NCBI GenBank assembly: GCA_001970955.1
Contig: MPUH01000164.1
Location: forward strand, 27,820 to 91,819
Source of the DNA: Stentor coeruleus
Taxonomy: Eukaryota > Ciliophora > Heterotrichea > Heterotrichida > Stentoridae
Reading direction: 5' to 3'
DNA: 64,000 nt
Below, one piece after another: positions 31,869 through 42,702 of the stretch. How positions within the stretch are numbered: position 1 is the first letter of the stretch; every line of letters starts with the position of its first letter. The notes under the pieces are model-generated. The model was not told the DNA's origin. It worked only from the letters and a program-made list of their open reading frames with translations, and did no database searches. Position numbers and translations under genes: made by a program.

Positions 31869-33929
31869 ATGTTTATAATAATTATGTCAGGGAAGCTAAT
31901 AGCACTGATGTTTTTGGTATGCATAACTCTTGCAGTGAAGAGTCCTATCCAAAGCAAGCTTGAGAAGGGAGTAGAGTCATTCATCCAAGGAGGACAAATT
32001 AGTTTTACTCAAGATTCAAAGAATGATCTTATTCAAAAGGAAGGTGATGGCTTTGTTCAAAAGGAAGGTGATGGCTTTGTTCAAAAGGAAGGTGATGGCT
32101 TTGTTCAAAAGGAAGGTGATGGCTTTGTTCAAGATTCAAAGAATGATCTTATTCAAAAGGAAGGTGATGGCTTTGTTCAAGATTAAGGTGATGGCTTTGT
32201 TCAACAAGCAAGTGGTGATGAAGAAGATGAAGAAGATGGAGAAGATGAAGATGAAGAAGATGAAGAAGATGAAGATGAAGAAGATGAAGAAGATGAAGAT
32301 GAAGAAGATGAAGTAGAAGCACCTGAAGTAATTGAGGATATTGCTGACGAAGTTGAACCAGAAGAAGTCACTGAAGATGATGTTGAAGATGTTGATACTA
32401 GTGAAATTGAAGAATCTATTGCAGAAACTGAAGAAGCAGAAGAAGATCTTGAAGTTGGTGAAGCTACTACTCCTGTAGATGATGATAGCGTTGGTGATGA
32501 AGATGAAGTAGTTGAAAGTGTTAATGCCGAAGAAGCTGATGTTGAAGAAGAAGTAGCTTTACAGCCAGAAGAATCTGAAGAAGAAGAAGAGGTTGTAACT
32601 GCCCCTGAAGAAGTTGAAACTGAAGCTGAAGATACCTCTGTTGCTGCTGAGCCTGATGTAGATGATACTTCAGCTACCACTGTTGATGCGGCTGATGAAG
32701 CTCAAGAAGAGGAAGCTGAAACAATTGATAGCACAACCCCAGAAGAAGCTGAAGAAGTTACTGATGATCTTGAAATTGCCCCAGAAACTGTTGATGTAGA
32801 AGAAACAACCGCAACTGAACCAGCAGATAATGAAGATACTTCAGCTACCACTGTTGAAGAAGCTGATGCTGCTCAAGATGAAGAAGAAGCTGAAGCTGAT
32901 ATGGTTACACCAGAAGAAGTTGAAACTGAAGCTGATGAACCAGAAACAACTCCTGATACCGTAGAAGAAACAACCGCAGTTGAACCAGTAGATAATGATG
33001 ATACTTCAGCTACCACTGTTGAAGAAGCTGATGCTGCTCAAGATGAAGAAGTAGAAGAAGAAGAAGAAATTGTATCGATTCCTGAAGAAGCTGAAGATGT
33101 CACTGAAACAGCTGAAATTACACCAGATGAAGTTGTAGATGAAGTCGAAACTGTTCCTGATGAAGCTGATGATGATACAACTGATAACCCATTAGACACA
33201 TCAGATGATGCAGTAGAAGTTGTCTCTACTCCTGAAGAAGTTGCAACCGAAGAAGAAACTGCTGAAGTTAACCCTAATGACGAAGAAGATGCATCAACAA
33301 CTGAAGAGGATGAACTTATTGTAGCTCCTGAGGAAGATGATGAAGATGTTGGCGATGATGATGTAGTTGATGAAAGTATTAGTCCTGCAGTTGATGAATC
33401 TGAAACTGAAGAAGAAGTTGCTTCAGAACCTGCCACTATTGATGGTGTTACCGATGAAGCTGACGAAGAAGTTGTTGAAACTTCCCCTGATGATGTTGAT
33501 AATGAAGGTGAAGATGAAGATGAATTGATTACTATACCTGAAGAAGCTGAAGATGATGGTGTTGAAACTGAAGAAATTTCTAATCCTGACGTTGATGTTG
33601 AAGAAGATGACAGTTTAACTATTATTCCTGATGAAGCTGAAGTTGAAGAAGAAGAAGTAGATGTTACAGCTACTCCTGATGAAGAAGATACTTCTTCAAA
33701 TCCAGATGATGATGCTGAAGCAGCTCAAGATGAAGAAGAAGAAGATGAAGATTTAGCTATTACTCCTGATGATGATACTGATGATACTACCCTTAACCCT
33801 GAGGAAAATACTGTCCCTGAAGATGTTGATGCTGATGAAGAAGATGGTGATGATATAGTGATTAACTTGACCCTAACACTAGAATGTGGTGAGGAATGTG
33901 AAGAAACCACTGGATTCCTTTCGATCTAA
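31869..33929 (+). CDS. Secreted acidic repeat protein with one in-frame TAA
   Basis: The frame starts with a signal peptide (MSGKLIALMFLVCITLAVKS if the second ATG at 31884 is used), then eight 24-nt units encoding KEGDGFVQ or DSKNDLIQ, and then about 575 codons with extreme Glu/Asp content mixed with V, T, A and P (motifs such as TPEEVETEA, DTSATTVEEADAAQDEE), ending LECGEECEETTGFLSI. One TAA at 32184-32186 in the last repeat unit interrupts it; both sides are in the same frame and no GT-AG 15-mer spans the stop. Either a 105-residue secreted peptide ends here, or the full ~686-codon gene is hit by a mutation or assembly error, or the stop is read through. The acidic part would bind cations; no membrane anchor. 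Family unknown. Confidence 0.7.
32013..32204 (+). repeat. Eight tandem 24-nt coding repeats
   Basis: Perfect 24-nt period. Order: unit A (DSKNDLIQ), four units B (KEGDGFVQ), A, B, then a hybrid unit beginning GAT TAA GGT. The hybrid looks like the start of A joined to the middle of B, and that join creates the in-frame TAA at 32184. The B units are nearly identical in DNA, indicating recent expansion. Confidence 0.93.
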
Positions 33930-35544
33930 GGTCATAATTAACTTCAATTTAGTTTTTAAACTTTTATATGAGATTGTTTTGTTTATATTTGATTAAAGTT
34001 TGAGTAATTTATTTGAATAAGTTTGGGAAGTTGAATATATAAGAAGAAAATGATGAGTTTTAGAAATAAGATAGAAATTGGGTACTTTTAATCAAAATGA
34101 TGCAAATTTTGATTTTTCAATTCAGTGAGTTAATAAGTTTTAGGTAAAATTGATGTTATAGCATAGTCACACATTTTGTAGGATTTAAATGAAAGATTTT
34201 GACTTTTGTCTTTATAAATTCAAAATCTATAAATTTTACAATATTGTAATACTGAATATGATCCATAAGCTATTCAAATATCATAGATTAATACTATCTT
34301 AAAGCTAACTACCGAAAAGTTAATCATTATCCTCGCAAATATCAAAAAATCTGTATACTTTATATATAAAACTCCATCCTATCTTAACTCCTAAAATATT
34401 TTGTCCTAAGAAATCTATCTTTCTATAAAACTAATTTTTATATATTAGATCTCATTTAATAAACTTAGTAGAAATATATTCCAAGCTAGATTCTAATCTG
34501 ACTTTAATATCAAACAAACATATTAAAACTTTATCACCTTCAACTATCCAAGTACTTATAATATAAAAATAATCATGGAGCAATTATTAGGATCTCAGAT
34601 TTCAAACTATAGCACATTAGCATCAATATCAAGTCTCTCAGCTACTATAAACTTATCTTTTTCAGTTCATTAGTTTCATGCATATAAAATTTTCACTCTT
34701 AACTAAATTTTTTTACAACAATACTTAAGCAAGATAGGTTGAAATTATTTTTGTATGCTACGACAAAAGCTAAAGTGAATACAATGAATGCTTTGTTTAA
34801 ATACCACGACTTAGGATTAATTTTAAAAAACAAGTTAAGTTGAAGGGTTTAGAAATCGTTTTGGTGTCTAGAGAATGTCTTTAAAAGATAGCAATGAGTA
34901 TATTAAAGGAAAGGATGCAAAAATGATATTTTGAAAAAAGTCAAGTTGATTTGAATATTTTGAAGTGGATTAGGAGGTAAAAATTAGTCTTTATTAGATT
35001 GTTTTTGAGGCTTTTAAATTTATTATAAAGTAAAGATTTTTTAAAGAGCCAAATACTATAAGATAGAACGAAAATTTTTCTATGAGTAACATTTAATCTA
35101 ATAATGCTAGAATTGAGTTTTATAATAAGAATTATTATCAAAATTTGTATCAACTAATGAAATTTTATTTTGATATAAAATAGTAATAGAAACATTAGCA
35201 AATATGCTTTAAAACAATAAACTCTCTTGTATCATATAAAAAATTAAATCCTATTCCAATTAAACATAATCTACACTTACTATAGTTTTACAAAAATATA
35301 TAAAAAGTATAAGAATATTATAAGACTAGGGTTTACTAATAAGCTAACCTATAATATAAACCTTAAATTTAGCATAGCCTTTATAATACCTAAAAATATC
35401 TTAAAAAAATCCTACAATAAACCTCCCTATTCTAATTTCCATAGCAAAAAACTAAAAAAATTTGTACAACATCCACACTTTGTCAAATAAAAATCCAACC
35501 TCACACAAAAATCTAAGCATCTCTTAAATAAAATCTTATTTGTA
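33930..35544. other. Intergenic, no gene seen
   Basis: 1.6 kb. A short minus-strand frame at 34941-35153 is Ile/Asn/Lys-rich noise. From about 35220 to 35530 the plus strand is G-poor, as before other plus-strand genes. Confidence 0.6.
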
Positions 35545-36153
35545 ATGATAAAAATTAAAACTTATAAGACCACTGGGGACTTTTTACCAGTTAAAGAGTT
35601 TTCATTCCCTTCATCACGATCATCAAGGTATTTTTCTATGAAAAACTCTAAAGGTTCAAGACCAGTCTCAAAGAATTTTAAAAGAATAGTCAGTGTAAGA
35701 GAATTCAAACCTGAATTCTTAAATCCAAAATTAGCCTTAGCCCAACATCCAACAATGCATATGAAATCCCAAAAATCCTTATTAATCAGTTCTCCAAGTA
35801 TCCCTATAAAACTAAACCATAACTCTGAGAATTTTTCTAGACCTGGCAGTGTACTTTTTTATCCAGACCCTAGAGAAAAACTTAGAAATTTTACAGATAA
35901 ATTTTTCAGGGATCAATCTGTGAATAATCATCCTTTGAAAATATATAAACCTTCAAGAAAAATAACTGTGAGATTAGATGAGAAATCTAATGAAAGCAAA
36001 GTAGGTGTTCATGATAATGTTAGTCCTTATAAGAATTTGTCTTGCTTGGATTTTAAGGAAGAAAGCTTTGAGAAAATGATAAAGAAAAAAGTTGTAAAGG
36101 TACAAGCTTGGGTACCTCAACCAACTATTTATACAAATAGTTTTATTGAATAA
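35545..36153 (+). CDS. Unknown basic protein
   Basis: 202 residues, rich in Ser, Lys, Pro and Arg (FPSSRSSRYFSMKNSKGSRP, VSVREFKPEFLNPKLALAQ), with short hydrophobic patches but no membrane segment or signal peptide. The C-terminal half includes EESFEKMIKKKVVKVQAWVP. Mostly disordered by composition. No family recognised. Isolated between two AT-rich stretches. Confidence 0.62.
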   Translation: MIKIKTYKTTGDFLPVKEFSFPSSRSSRYFSMKNSKGSRPVSKNFKRIVSVREFKPEFLNPKLALAQHPTMHMKSQKSLLISSPSIPIKLNHNSENFSRPGSVLFYPDPREKLRNFTDKFFRDQSVNNHPLKIYKPSRKITVRLDEKSNESKVGVHDNVSPYKNLSCLDFKEESFEKMIKKKVVKVQAWVPQPTIYTNSFIE

Positions 36154-37056
36154 AGTATTAAGATAATAAAATATAGTAAAATAAGTTTTTAGTAAAGTTG
36201 ATGAAGAGGTTTTTATGTAATGTTGAAACTTTTTTTTTTGGGTATGAAGAAATTTGTTAAAAGATAGAGTGATATGTTTGTTATGATTAAAGATAAATTG
36301 ATATATAATATATATAAGTTTTATATTTTAATGTAGGAGAAACTGATTTTAATGAAATTGATTATGGTAGAGAAGTAAGTGCTTGTGGAAGAATCAGTGA
36401 TAAAATGAATTATAATTAATAGAAGAGTTTTTATTGGAGATATGTAAATTTATAAATATGATTTTTTGTTTTATTGATAAGAATTGTGAAGATTAAACTG
36501 CCAATTATTTGTTAAAAAATTATAAGTTATTATAAAAATTGCAAAAGACTTTATAATAAATTATATTATTTTCTATTTGATATTACAATAAATATTTTTT
36601 TTAAATAATTTTATTACAATATAATATTTATTTCCATACAAAGTATTGCTAATAAATTATTAATAATATATATTATTAATTCGCAAAAATCATAAACTTT
36701 ATTAAAAGTTTAATAATTTTTAAAAATTATTATCTTCATTTAAATAAAAATAATAATTCATTGTATCAAAACTTTATTATATAAAAAAATATTAAAAAGA
36801 AAATCCTAGCATTAAAACTAACCATTATCATACTAAAACCTGCCAAACTTAAAAAAAATAATAAAACCCTATAAACATTTATTTTAAGTTCCATCAAAGC
36901 TATTGAATTAATAAAAATCTACCGTTAAATTTCCACCTTTATACCAATTATCCCATTTTTTACCTTCTATTATAAAATTGTAGTTTTTATCAAATTCCTA
37001 AAACATTCATCTAAAAATGACAAATTCAAAAACTCCACATTTAAATTCTCTTATAA
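36154..37056. other. Intergenic with an extreme AT stretch
   Basis: About 900 bases between converging genes. 36530-36770 is almost pure A and T with many short inverted patches (for example TTATTAATAATATATATTAT). It could act as an easily melted or nucleosome-poor element; this is speculation. No gene seen. Confidence 0.6.
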
Positions 37057-38487
37057 TTATTTCTTAAAACTTTTTGAACGACGGTTAACTTGAGCGATAA
37101 CTATTCCCTGCCAATCATCTTTATCTTTCAATGCAGTAAAAATCAGCTCCTCTAATTTCGATAAAGTCAATTCTTCATACAAATTAGGTTTTTCCGGTGG
37201 TCTAGGGTAATCCAAAATATTATCATTTTCAAGAACAAATCTATTTTTCAAATTCTGCCTATGAATAGATTTATAATGTGCCTTATAAACTCTATATTCA
37301 CTCAAAAATATATTCATTCTCGCTTTGATATATTTTTTCAAATAATAAAGTTTGATTTCTGTAGGAATAGAAGTACATCCTTCAATACCTCGATCATGTT
37401 GCACATTAGTTAAAGATATCGCTTTTCTTCTTCTATGAGTTTTATTAGGAGATTTTTCGAATATTTCAAATTCAGCTTTATTCCATTTGCTTAATAAAGA
37501 CTCATACAATGATATTCTATAAAAAATCGCCACACTGAAAAGTCTTTGAATACATTCCATTTTGCCTTTCCATTTAATGATCAAGTTTCCTATTACGCAT
37601 TTTGTTAAGCCTTTTTCAATAGCTTTAACTACATTACCACGGTTGCGTTTTCGACGGGTTTTAAGCCAAAGTTTGACATATTTCAATAGATAAATACGAA
37701 TAATCTATATAAAAGTTACTCTCATGCCTTTAAAATACTTGATTTTAACTTTCAATCTGACAAATTTACCAATACACATAGACATTGTTCTAAACCATGC
37801 CAATAATTTCATAGACCTTTTTATGACAATTTTTCTTTGATAAATTTTAAATTTGCAGCTAAGGGCAAGGGCAATTATACTCGCAAAAGTTATCCACGAG
37901 ATTTTTATTACAGCAAGTTCCTATATATCCCATACAGGCAAACGCATCCGGTATTCATATTTTTGCATTTTTTCTTTAATCTGCATAGAAACTTTGTTCT
38001 TTTTTTCAATTTCTAAATTCCTCTTCGTCCTTTGTGTCACTTGTGTCCGAATCCTTTGTTTATTTGCCCGAGCACCAACATCTTTAATCCTTTCTTCTTT
38101 AGTTTTTATAGCATCTTCTTTGTTTTTCCCTATGCGTTCGTTTATCTTTTCCTTATCTTTCACTGTTAATTTCTTAAATAAAAATAGTTTAGCGAAAAAA
38201 TTCCCACTTCCAAAACGTTCGCATCTTGAAAATTCATATGAAGGGGTTGGGTTTATAACTGGAGGATTATATTTTCCTGGTCCAATATTAGGTGATGTAG
38301 TACATTGAATAAATGCGACTTTACGACTTGGAGGAGTTGCATATGAACTTCTAGGTCTTAAATTCATATAAGTAAATTTGACAGGTGCTGTTATATTTTC
38401 ACTTATCGATAGAGGATAAGTGTATTTTGCTGATAAAGGTCTTTTTCTTGAATGTGTTGGGATATTTGTTATAAATGTTGAATCCAT
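37057..38487 (-). CDS. Three-exon protein with a SHIPPO-like motif, probably cytoskeletal
   Basis: complement(join(37057..37704, 37720..37920, 37936..38487)), 466 residues. Two 15-nt introns fuse three frames. The N-terminal part is Pro/Arg/Ser-rich and contains SPNIGPGKYNPP, like the PGPGxY repeats of SHIPPO/sperm-tail PG-rich proteins that sit on axonemal microtubules, then a charged helix (KDKEKINERIGKNKEDAIKT). Exons 2-3 are very basic with helical, IQ-like segments (KYVKLWLKTRRKRNR; YYLKKYIKARMNIF) and end LSKLEELIFTALKDKDDWQG. I do not recognise the whole protein. A microtubule or basal-body role is inferred from the SHIPPO-like motif only. Confidence 0.68.
37705..37719 (-). other. 15-nt intron GTAACTTTTATATAG
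   Basis: Phase 0. Removal joins KGMR to IIRIYLLKYVKLW in frame; retention gives TAG. A at position 10. Confidence 0.86.
37921..37935 (-). other. 15-nt intron GTATGGGATATATAG
   Basis: Phase 0. Removal joins RMRLP to ELAVIK; retention gives TAG. A at position 10, T at position 4. Confidence 0.86.
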
Positions 38488-39054
38488 TTGAAAATTATGA
38501 GGATTTTAGAAATAACATTTTGGAAATTTAGTTGAAGTAAATAGGATTTTTAATGATTTAATGCTGTTGGCTAGGGTGTTGTTAGGAGAAATGGTTGAAG
38601 ATGGGAAAAGTACTGGAGGATGTTGTATTAGGTTAATGGATAGTTGGTATTAAAATAGGTGGTAAAGTAAGTTAAAAAGGTTAATGGTTTTTGTTTAACT
38701 TTATAAGAAAATTTGCCTTTATGCTTTTTTTTTATTTAAGGTGTTATTTGAATGTGTTGATGATGTTTTTTTATTGTAGTTAGAGAGAGGTCCTGATACT
38801 TTAATAGAAAAAAAAGAATTTTCAAAAATCATGCAATAGTATTAAAAAACAGTTAGATTAGCTTTGCTTCATTCAGAAAATAATTTTAAGGTGTTTTTTT
38901 TTTAAAAGTGATTTAATTATGCTTATAGTGCAAGATATTAAGCCTATCTATAGCATAAAAACGTATTCTTACCATATTTTACACCTAAAAAGCACAGATT
39001 ATCTTAAAATTATCATACACTATATAACTAGTTCCATACTGCAATACTTAAAAA
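38488..39054. other. Intergenic, divergent promoter region
   Basis: About 570 bases between divergent genes. The left half is G-rich and C-poor on the plus strand (5' flank of the minus-strand gene). No gene seen. Confidence 0.65.
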
Positions 39055-39788
39055 ATGGGTTCAGGGTGTACAGGACAAAGTAGCACAACCGATACGGAGC
39101 GTGTGCGTATCCATAGACAAGGAAATTTATCATTCTTCATTCATGGTAATCAATAAAAAGAAAACTTAGTTTCAGGTAAGGGATGTAGAAAGACTGTAGC
39201 CTGGCATACAAGCCTAACAAAAGATGACATTGACTTAAAAATTAAAGAATTCTGGGAAACAAGAGTTGAAGGGAATCCTGGTATTTGGGCTATACTAAAA
39301 GCAGCATGTGGTGAGTCTGATTCAGATGCCACAGAAATTCTTATAAAATCAAATGGACTTACAATGCCTAATGGACTTCTTCAACAAACTTTTGATAGTC
39401 GAAACCAAAGATATGATTTACCTCCTTTTGTTATAAATCCACCACTTCGATATGGTGTAAAAAGTGAAAGTCCAAATCAAGTGAATATTGAAAAACAGCG
39501 CATTAAGGTTACATTCAGATCTACTAAATACAATGATTGCGCCCTTGATGTTGAGACTACAGAAACAATAAAACAAATTAAAGATTTATTGTCAAGTCAC
39601 TTAAAAGAAAACAGGAAAATTAGGCTTTTTAATGGAGGTAAGGAACTTCATGATATTGATCAGCTTGGACGATATAATATCAAAGATCAATGCATAATAC
39701 AAGTGNTAAGGAACTTCATGATATTGATCAGCTTGGACGATATAATATCAAAGATCAATGCATAATACAAGTGTTTTTTAGTGAATGA
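39055..39788 (+). CDS. UBTD: UBTD-like ubiquitin-domain protein, N-acylated (intact copy)
   Basis: Exon 1 39055-39145, 15-nt intron, exon 2 from 39161; about 216 residues once the 67-bp duplication around the N at 39706 is collapsed. It matches UBTD1/2 along its length: an N-terminal acylation site MGSGCTGQ (Gly2, Cys5), the helical DUF domain (AWHTSLTKDDIDLKIKEFWE, then NPGIWAILKAAC, NGLTMPNGLLQQTFDSRNQRYDLPPFVINPP) written here in blocks, and a C-terminal ubiquitin fold (IKVTFRSTK to DQCIIQVFFSE). UBTD proteins bind E2 ubiquitin-conjugating enzymes. It is the outer, intact copy of a tandem duplication; a truncated copy lies at 40579-41096. The frame near the end is only broken by the assembly join. 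Confidence 0.85.
39146..39160 (+). other. 15-nt intron GTAATCAATAAAAAG
   Basis: Ends in AAG rather than TAG; A at position 10. Removal joins FFIHE to NLVSGKG and continues into the conserved UBTD domain. Retention gives TAA. Confidence 0.86.
39639..39773. repeat. Assembly join: 67-bp duplication around a single N
   Basis: Bases 39639-39705 and 39707-39773 are identical, with N at 39706. As at 562 and 25505/25575, this is an unmerged contig overlap inside the UBTD coding sequence. Confidence 0.9.
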
Positions 39789-39908
39789 TATATTTGAATA
39801 ATCTTAACTTGGGCTTTTAGATTTAGTAATAAAAGGTGTTTAGAATAATGAGATAGTTGGTTAGGATTATAAGATAATTGATAGGATTTTGGATTTAATA
39901 ATAAAAAA

Positions 39909-39981
39909 CACCCGAGATGGGACTCGAACCCACAATCTCTTCCTTAGGAGGGAAGCGCCTTATCCATTAGGCTACACGGGC
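39909..39981 (-). tRNA. tRNA-Arg (anticodon CCU), copy 1
   Basis: 73 bases on the minus strand fold as a complete cloverleaf: acceptor GCCCGUG with CUCGGGU (one U-U mismatch, one G-U), D arm GCCU/AGGC, anticodon stem CUUCC/GGAAG with loop CUCCUAA (anticodon CCU, reads AGG), T arm GUGGG/CCCAU with loop UUCGAGU, discriminator G. No intron, no encoded CCA. A run of six T follows on the minus strand, a Pol III terminator. Closely like animal tRNA-Arg(CCU). Confidence 0.95.
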
Positions 39982-40214
39982 TATTAAATTTATTCAGGTA
40001 ATTTTGAATAAATGTATTTAGTTAACCATAAAAATTCATATTTTAAGTAAGGATCATGAGCTGTGTAGAGCTTTAAATTGATTTTTTGGGTTTAATTTTG
40101 AAATGATTTTATTATGAGAAATTATATTAAAGGCTATTTTTGTAATTTAGTATTGCGGGTTTTATGGAGAGTTGAATACAAAGGTATATTAAGTTAAATC
40201 TAATATCTTTAGGC

Positions 40215-40578
40215 TGTTATAAATTTATTGTTTTTGACGAATTTAGAATAATAGAAGGAAACTGTATAGGGCTGATGCTTATTTTTATTAGATTTTATTC
40301 TTTTGGGTTAGATATTTAATTTTTTTTTAGAAGATTTTTATCAGGAACTTTCTGAATGCCATTGATATTTTTAAAAAGTTTTACGTTGATTTCTTGTGTA
40401 TTTTTGTCTTTTATGATATTCTAAGCATTGATTATCATAATATTTGCATTTCCTAATTTTTCAGGATAGCTGAGTTTTTACTATTTAAATTATTTGCATT
40501 TGAATGATAATTTTGAATTCTATGTTTAGTTTCACTGTTAATTTAGTTATTTAATATGTCGGCTACTTTGTATTTTGT
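40215..40578 (-). pseudogene. Truncated, decayed copy of the MGCS gene
   Basis: On the minus strand this stretch aligns by eye with the 3' two-thirds of the intact gene at 41716-42255 (for example the shared blocks around 40466-40510 and 41986-42030: GAGTTTTTACTAT then ATTATTTGCATTTGAATGAT). It carries many substitutions and indels and is not open. The homology stops at about 40578, where UBTD-like sequence begins directly. The 5' part of the gene, including the MGCS start, is absent. Confidence 0.85.
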
Positions 40579-41096
40579 CCTGGCATACAACCTAAAATAA
40601 AATGATATTGAATGAAAAATTAAAAAATCCTCGGAAACAAGAGTTGAAAGGAATTCTAGTATATGGGCAATGCTAAAAGCAGCGTATTATGGAGATGATC
40701 CAAATGCCACAGAAATTCTTATAAAATCAAATGGACTTACAATGCTTAATGGACTTCTTCAACAAACATTTGATAGTCAAAACCAAAGATATGATTTGCC
40801 TCCTTGTTATAAATCCACCACTTTGATATGGAATAAAAAGTTGAAGCCTTGATCAAGGGAATATTGAAAAACATCACATTAAGGTTGCATTCAAATCTAT
40901 TAAATACAATGGTTGCACCCTTGATGTTGAGACTACAGAGACACTAAAGCAAATTAAAGATTTATTGACAAGTCACTTAAAAGAAAACATGAAAATTAAG
41001 TATTTCAATGAAGGCAAAGAACTTTATGATATTCATCAACTTGAAAAATATAATATCAAAGACTAATGCATAATCCAAGTGTTTTTTAGTGAATAG
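40579..41096 (+). pseudogene. Truncated, decayed copy of the UBTD gene
   Basis: From CCTGGCATACAA on, this aligns with the intact UBTD gene from about 39200 to its stop. Exon 1, the intron and the first part of exon 2 are missing. Damage includes a lost ATT-type block after CCTCCTT (frame shift), TGA and TAA codons, and a TAATGC where the intact copy has TCAATGC. A 60-codon fragment at 40670-40852 stays open by chance. Confidence 0.9.
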
Positions 41097-41195
41097 TATA
41101 TTTGAATAATCTTAAATTAGGCTTTTAAATGTAGTTAGAAGGGTATTTATGATAATAAGACAATAACTAGTGATTTTAGGCTTAATAATAAAAAG

Positions 41196-41268
41196 CACCC
41201 GAGATGGGACTTGAACCCACAATCTCTTCCTTAGGAGGGAAGCGCCTTATCCATTAGGCTACACGGGC
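41196..41268 (-). tRNA. tRNA-Arg (anticodon CCU), copy 2
   Basis: Identical to the copy at 39909-39981 except for G to A at T-loop position 57 (UUCAAGU instead of UUCGAGU), which keeps a purine and the cloverleaf. Five T follow on the minus strand. It was copied as part of the tandem duplication and both copies look functional. Confidence 0.94.
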
Positions 41269-41715
41269 TATTGAATATTCCTAGGTAATCTTGAATAAAT
41301 GTATTTAGTAAAGCATAAAAATTCATATTTTAAGTAAAGATTAAGAGTTGTTCAGAACTTTCAATTGATTTTTTGGGTTTAATTTTGCAATGATTATATT
41401 ATAAGAATTTATACTAAAGACTATTTCTGTAATTTTTCTAATTTCTGTATTACGATTTGTTATAAAGAGTTTAAATGCTAATATATTGTATTTAGTATAT
41501 TTGCTTTAATTGTTTAAGTTATAGGAATTATTTAACTTTCTTAAGTATTTTGAAATTTGAATATAAAAATATTTAAAAGTTTACTTCAAATTCATGCTAA
41601 TCTATATAAGATTCACAGTACTAAGTTATAGCTTTTATGTATATTTAATATGTTATTATAATAGCCAAATATTTCTCATGTAATAAAAAGGTATATTAAT
41701 TTAATCTAATACCCT

Positions 41716-42255
41716 TTAATCTATTATAAACTTCTTATTTCTTGATGAATTTAGGTCAATAAGAGGAAGTTGCCTAGAACTGTTGCTTATCTTCAATGAA
41801 TTTTCTTGTTCTGGCTCAGGCTTTTGTTCTTTTACTAATAATTTTTTTTTATTAGGATATTTCCAAATGCCAATCTCATTGTTCGAATGAGTTTCTTCTA
41901 CATTGATTTCTTGTATATTTTCCCTTTTATGGTCTTCTAAACTCTGTTTATCATGGTTTTTACTTTTTTCTGATTTTTCAGGGATAGGTGAGTTTTTACT
42001 ATTCAAATTATTTGCATTTGAATGATCAGTTTGATTTTCATGCCCAGTTCCACTGATGTTATGGCTAATTAGTTTATCAGCTACATTACTTTTTGTTGAT
42101 GTTATTAGAGATTTTTGATGAACTTGCGATGCTTGATTGTGGAATGATTTAAATGCTTCAAATACGTTTGGAGGTAGCTTTTCTTGAGTTTCAACTTGGA
42201 CATATGGATCATTTTGGTCTTGAGAAACTTTAGGATTTGATGGAGAACAACCCAT
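41716..42255 (-). CDS. MGCS protein, predicted N-acylated, otherwise unknown (intact copy)
   Basis: 179 residues starting MGCSPSNPK: Gly2 and Cys3 suit dual acylation, as in many membrane-attached signalling proteins. The rest is polar and Ser/Asn/Lys-rich, with short blocks PPNVFEAFKSFHNQ and NEIGIWKYPNKKKLLVKEQK and no known domain. It is the intact outer copy of the duplicated unit; a 5'-truncated copy lies at 40215-40578. The decay of the other copy, while this one stays open, supports coding status. Confidence 0.7.
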   Translation of the reverse strand: MGCSPSNPKVSQDQNDPYVQVETQEKLPPNVFEAFKSFHNQASQVHQKSLITSTKSNVADKLISHNISGTGHENQTDHSNANNLNSKNSPIPEKSEKSKNHDKQSLEDHKRENIQEINVEETHSNNEIGIWKYPNKKKLLVKEQKPEPEQENSLKISNSSRQLPLIDLNSSRNKKFIID

Positions 42256-42702
42256 TTTTTATTGAAAAAATTTCCAGATGATAAAATATTGGTGTAATTA
42301 TTATGGTTTAAAGAGATTGAGCAATTGAATTGAGTATAAGAAAGATAAAAAAATATATTATTATACTATTTATTTATTAATTTGAGCATCAGGATGATTA
42401 AAATAATTACAGGCTTATTCACCACGAATTTTATGCTGATTGGGGAATTAGCTTAGTGGAAAGTTATTCTTAAGTTATTTTTTTAGTTTTTGCAGTAGAG
42501 AAACAGTTTTTGATTGCTTGATTAAATAATTCAACGATTAAATTTTTGAAGTGAAGTGCTTTAGAATACGACCTGAAAGCAAGAAAATCCCCAAAACCAC
42601 AATCTCAAACTCATCCACATCTTTTCACTCTATATTCCTTATTAATACCTAATCATTATTTTCAAAAACCCTCTTTTTTTTACCTTATAAGATTATCATT
42701 TT
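42256..42702. other. Intergenic, no gene seen
   Basis: About 450 bases between two minus-strand genes. 42560-42700, 3' of the kinesin gene, is C-rich and G-poor on the plus strand, i.e. G-rich on the coding strand. Confidence 0.65.

Noticed and set aside
32013-32204. Regular 24-nt repeats as a CRISPR-like array
   Set aside because: No unique spacers; the repeats are in frame and encode KEGDGFVQ and DSKNDLIQ units in a eukaryotic gene.
32201-33910. Antisense Ser-rich frames opposite the acidic protein
   Set aside because: They are the reverse complement of GAA/GAT codons (TTC/ATC); no independent domain or start signal.
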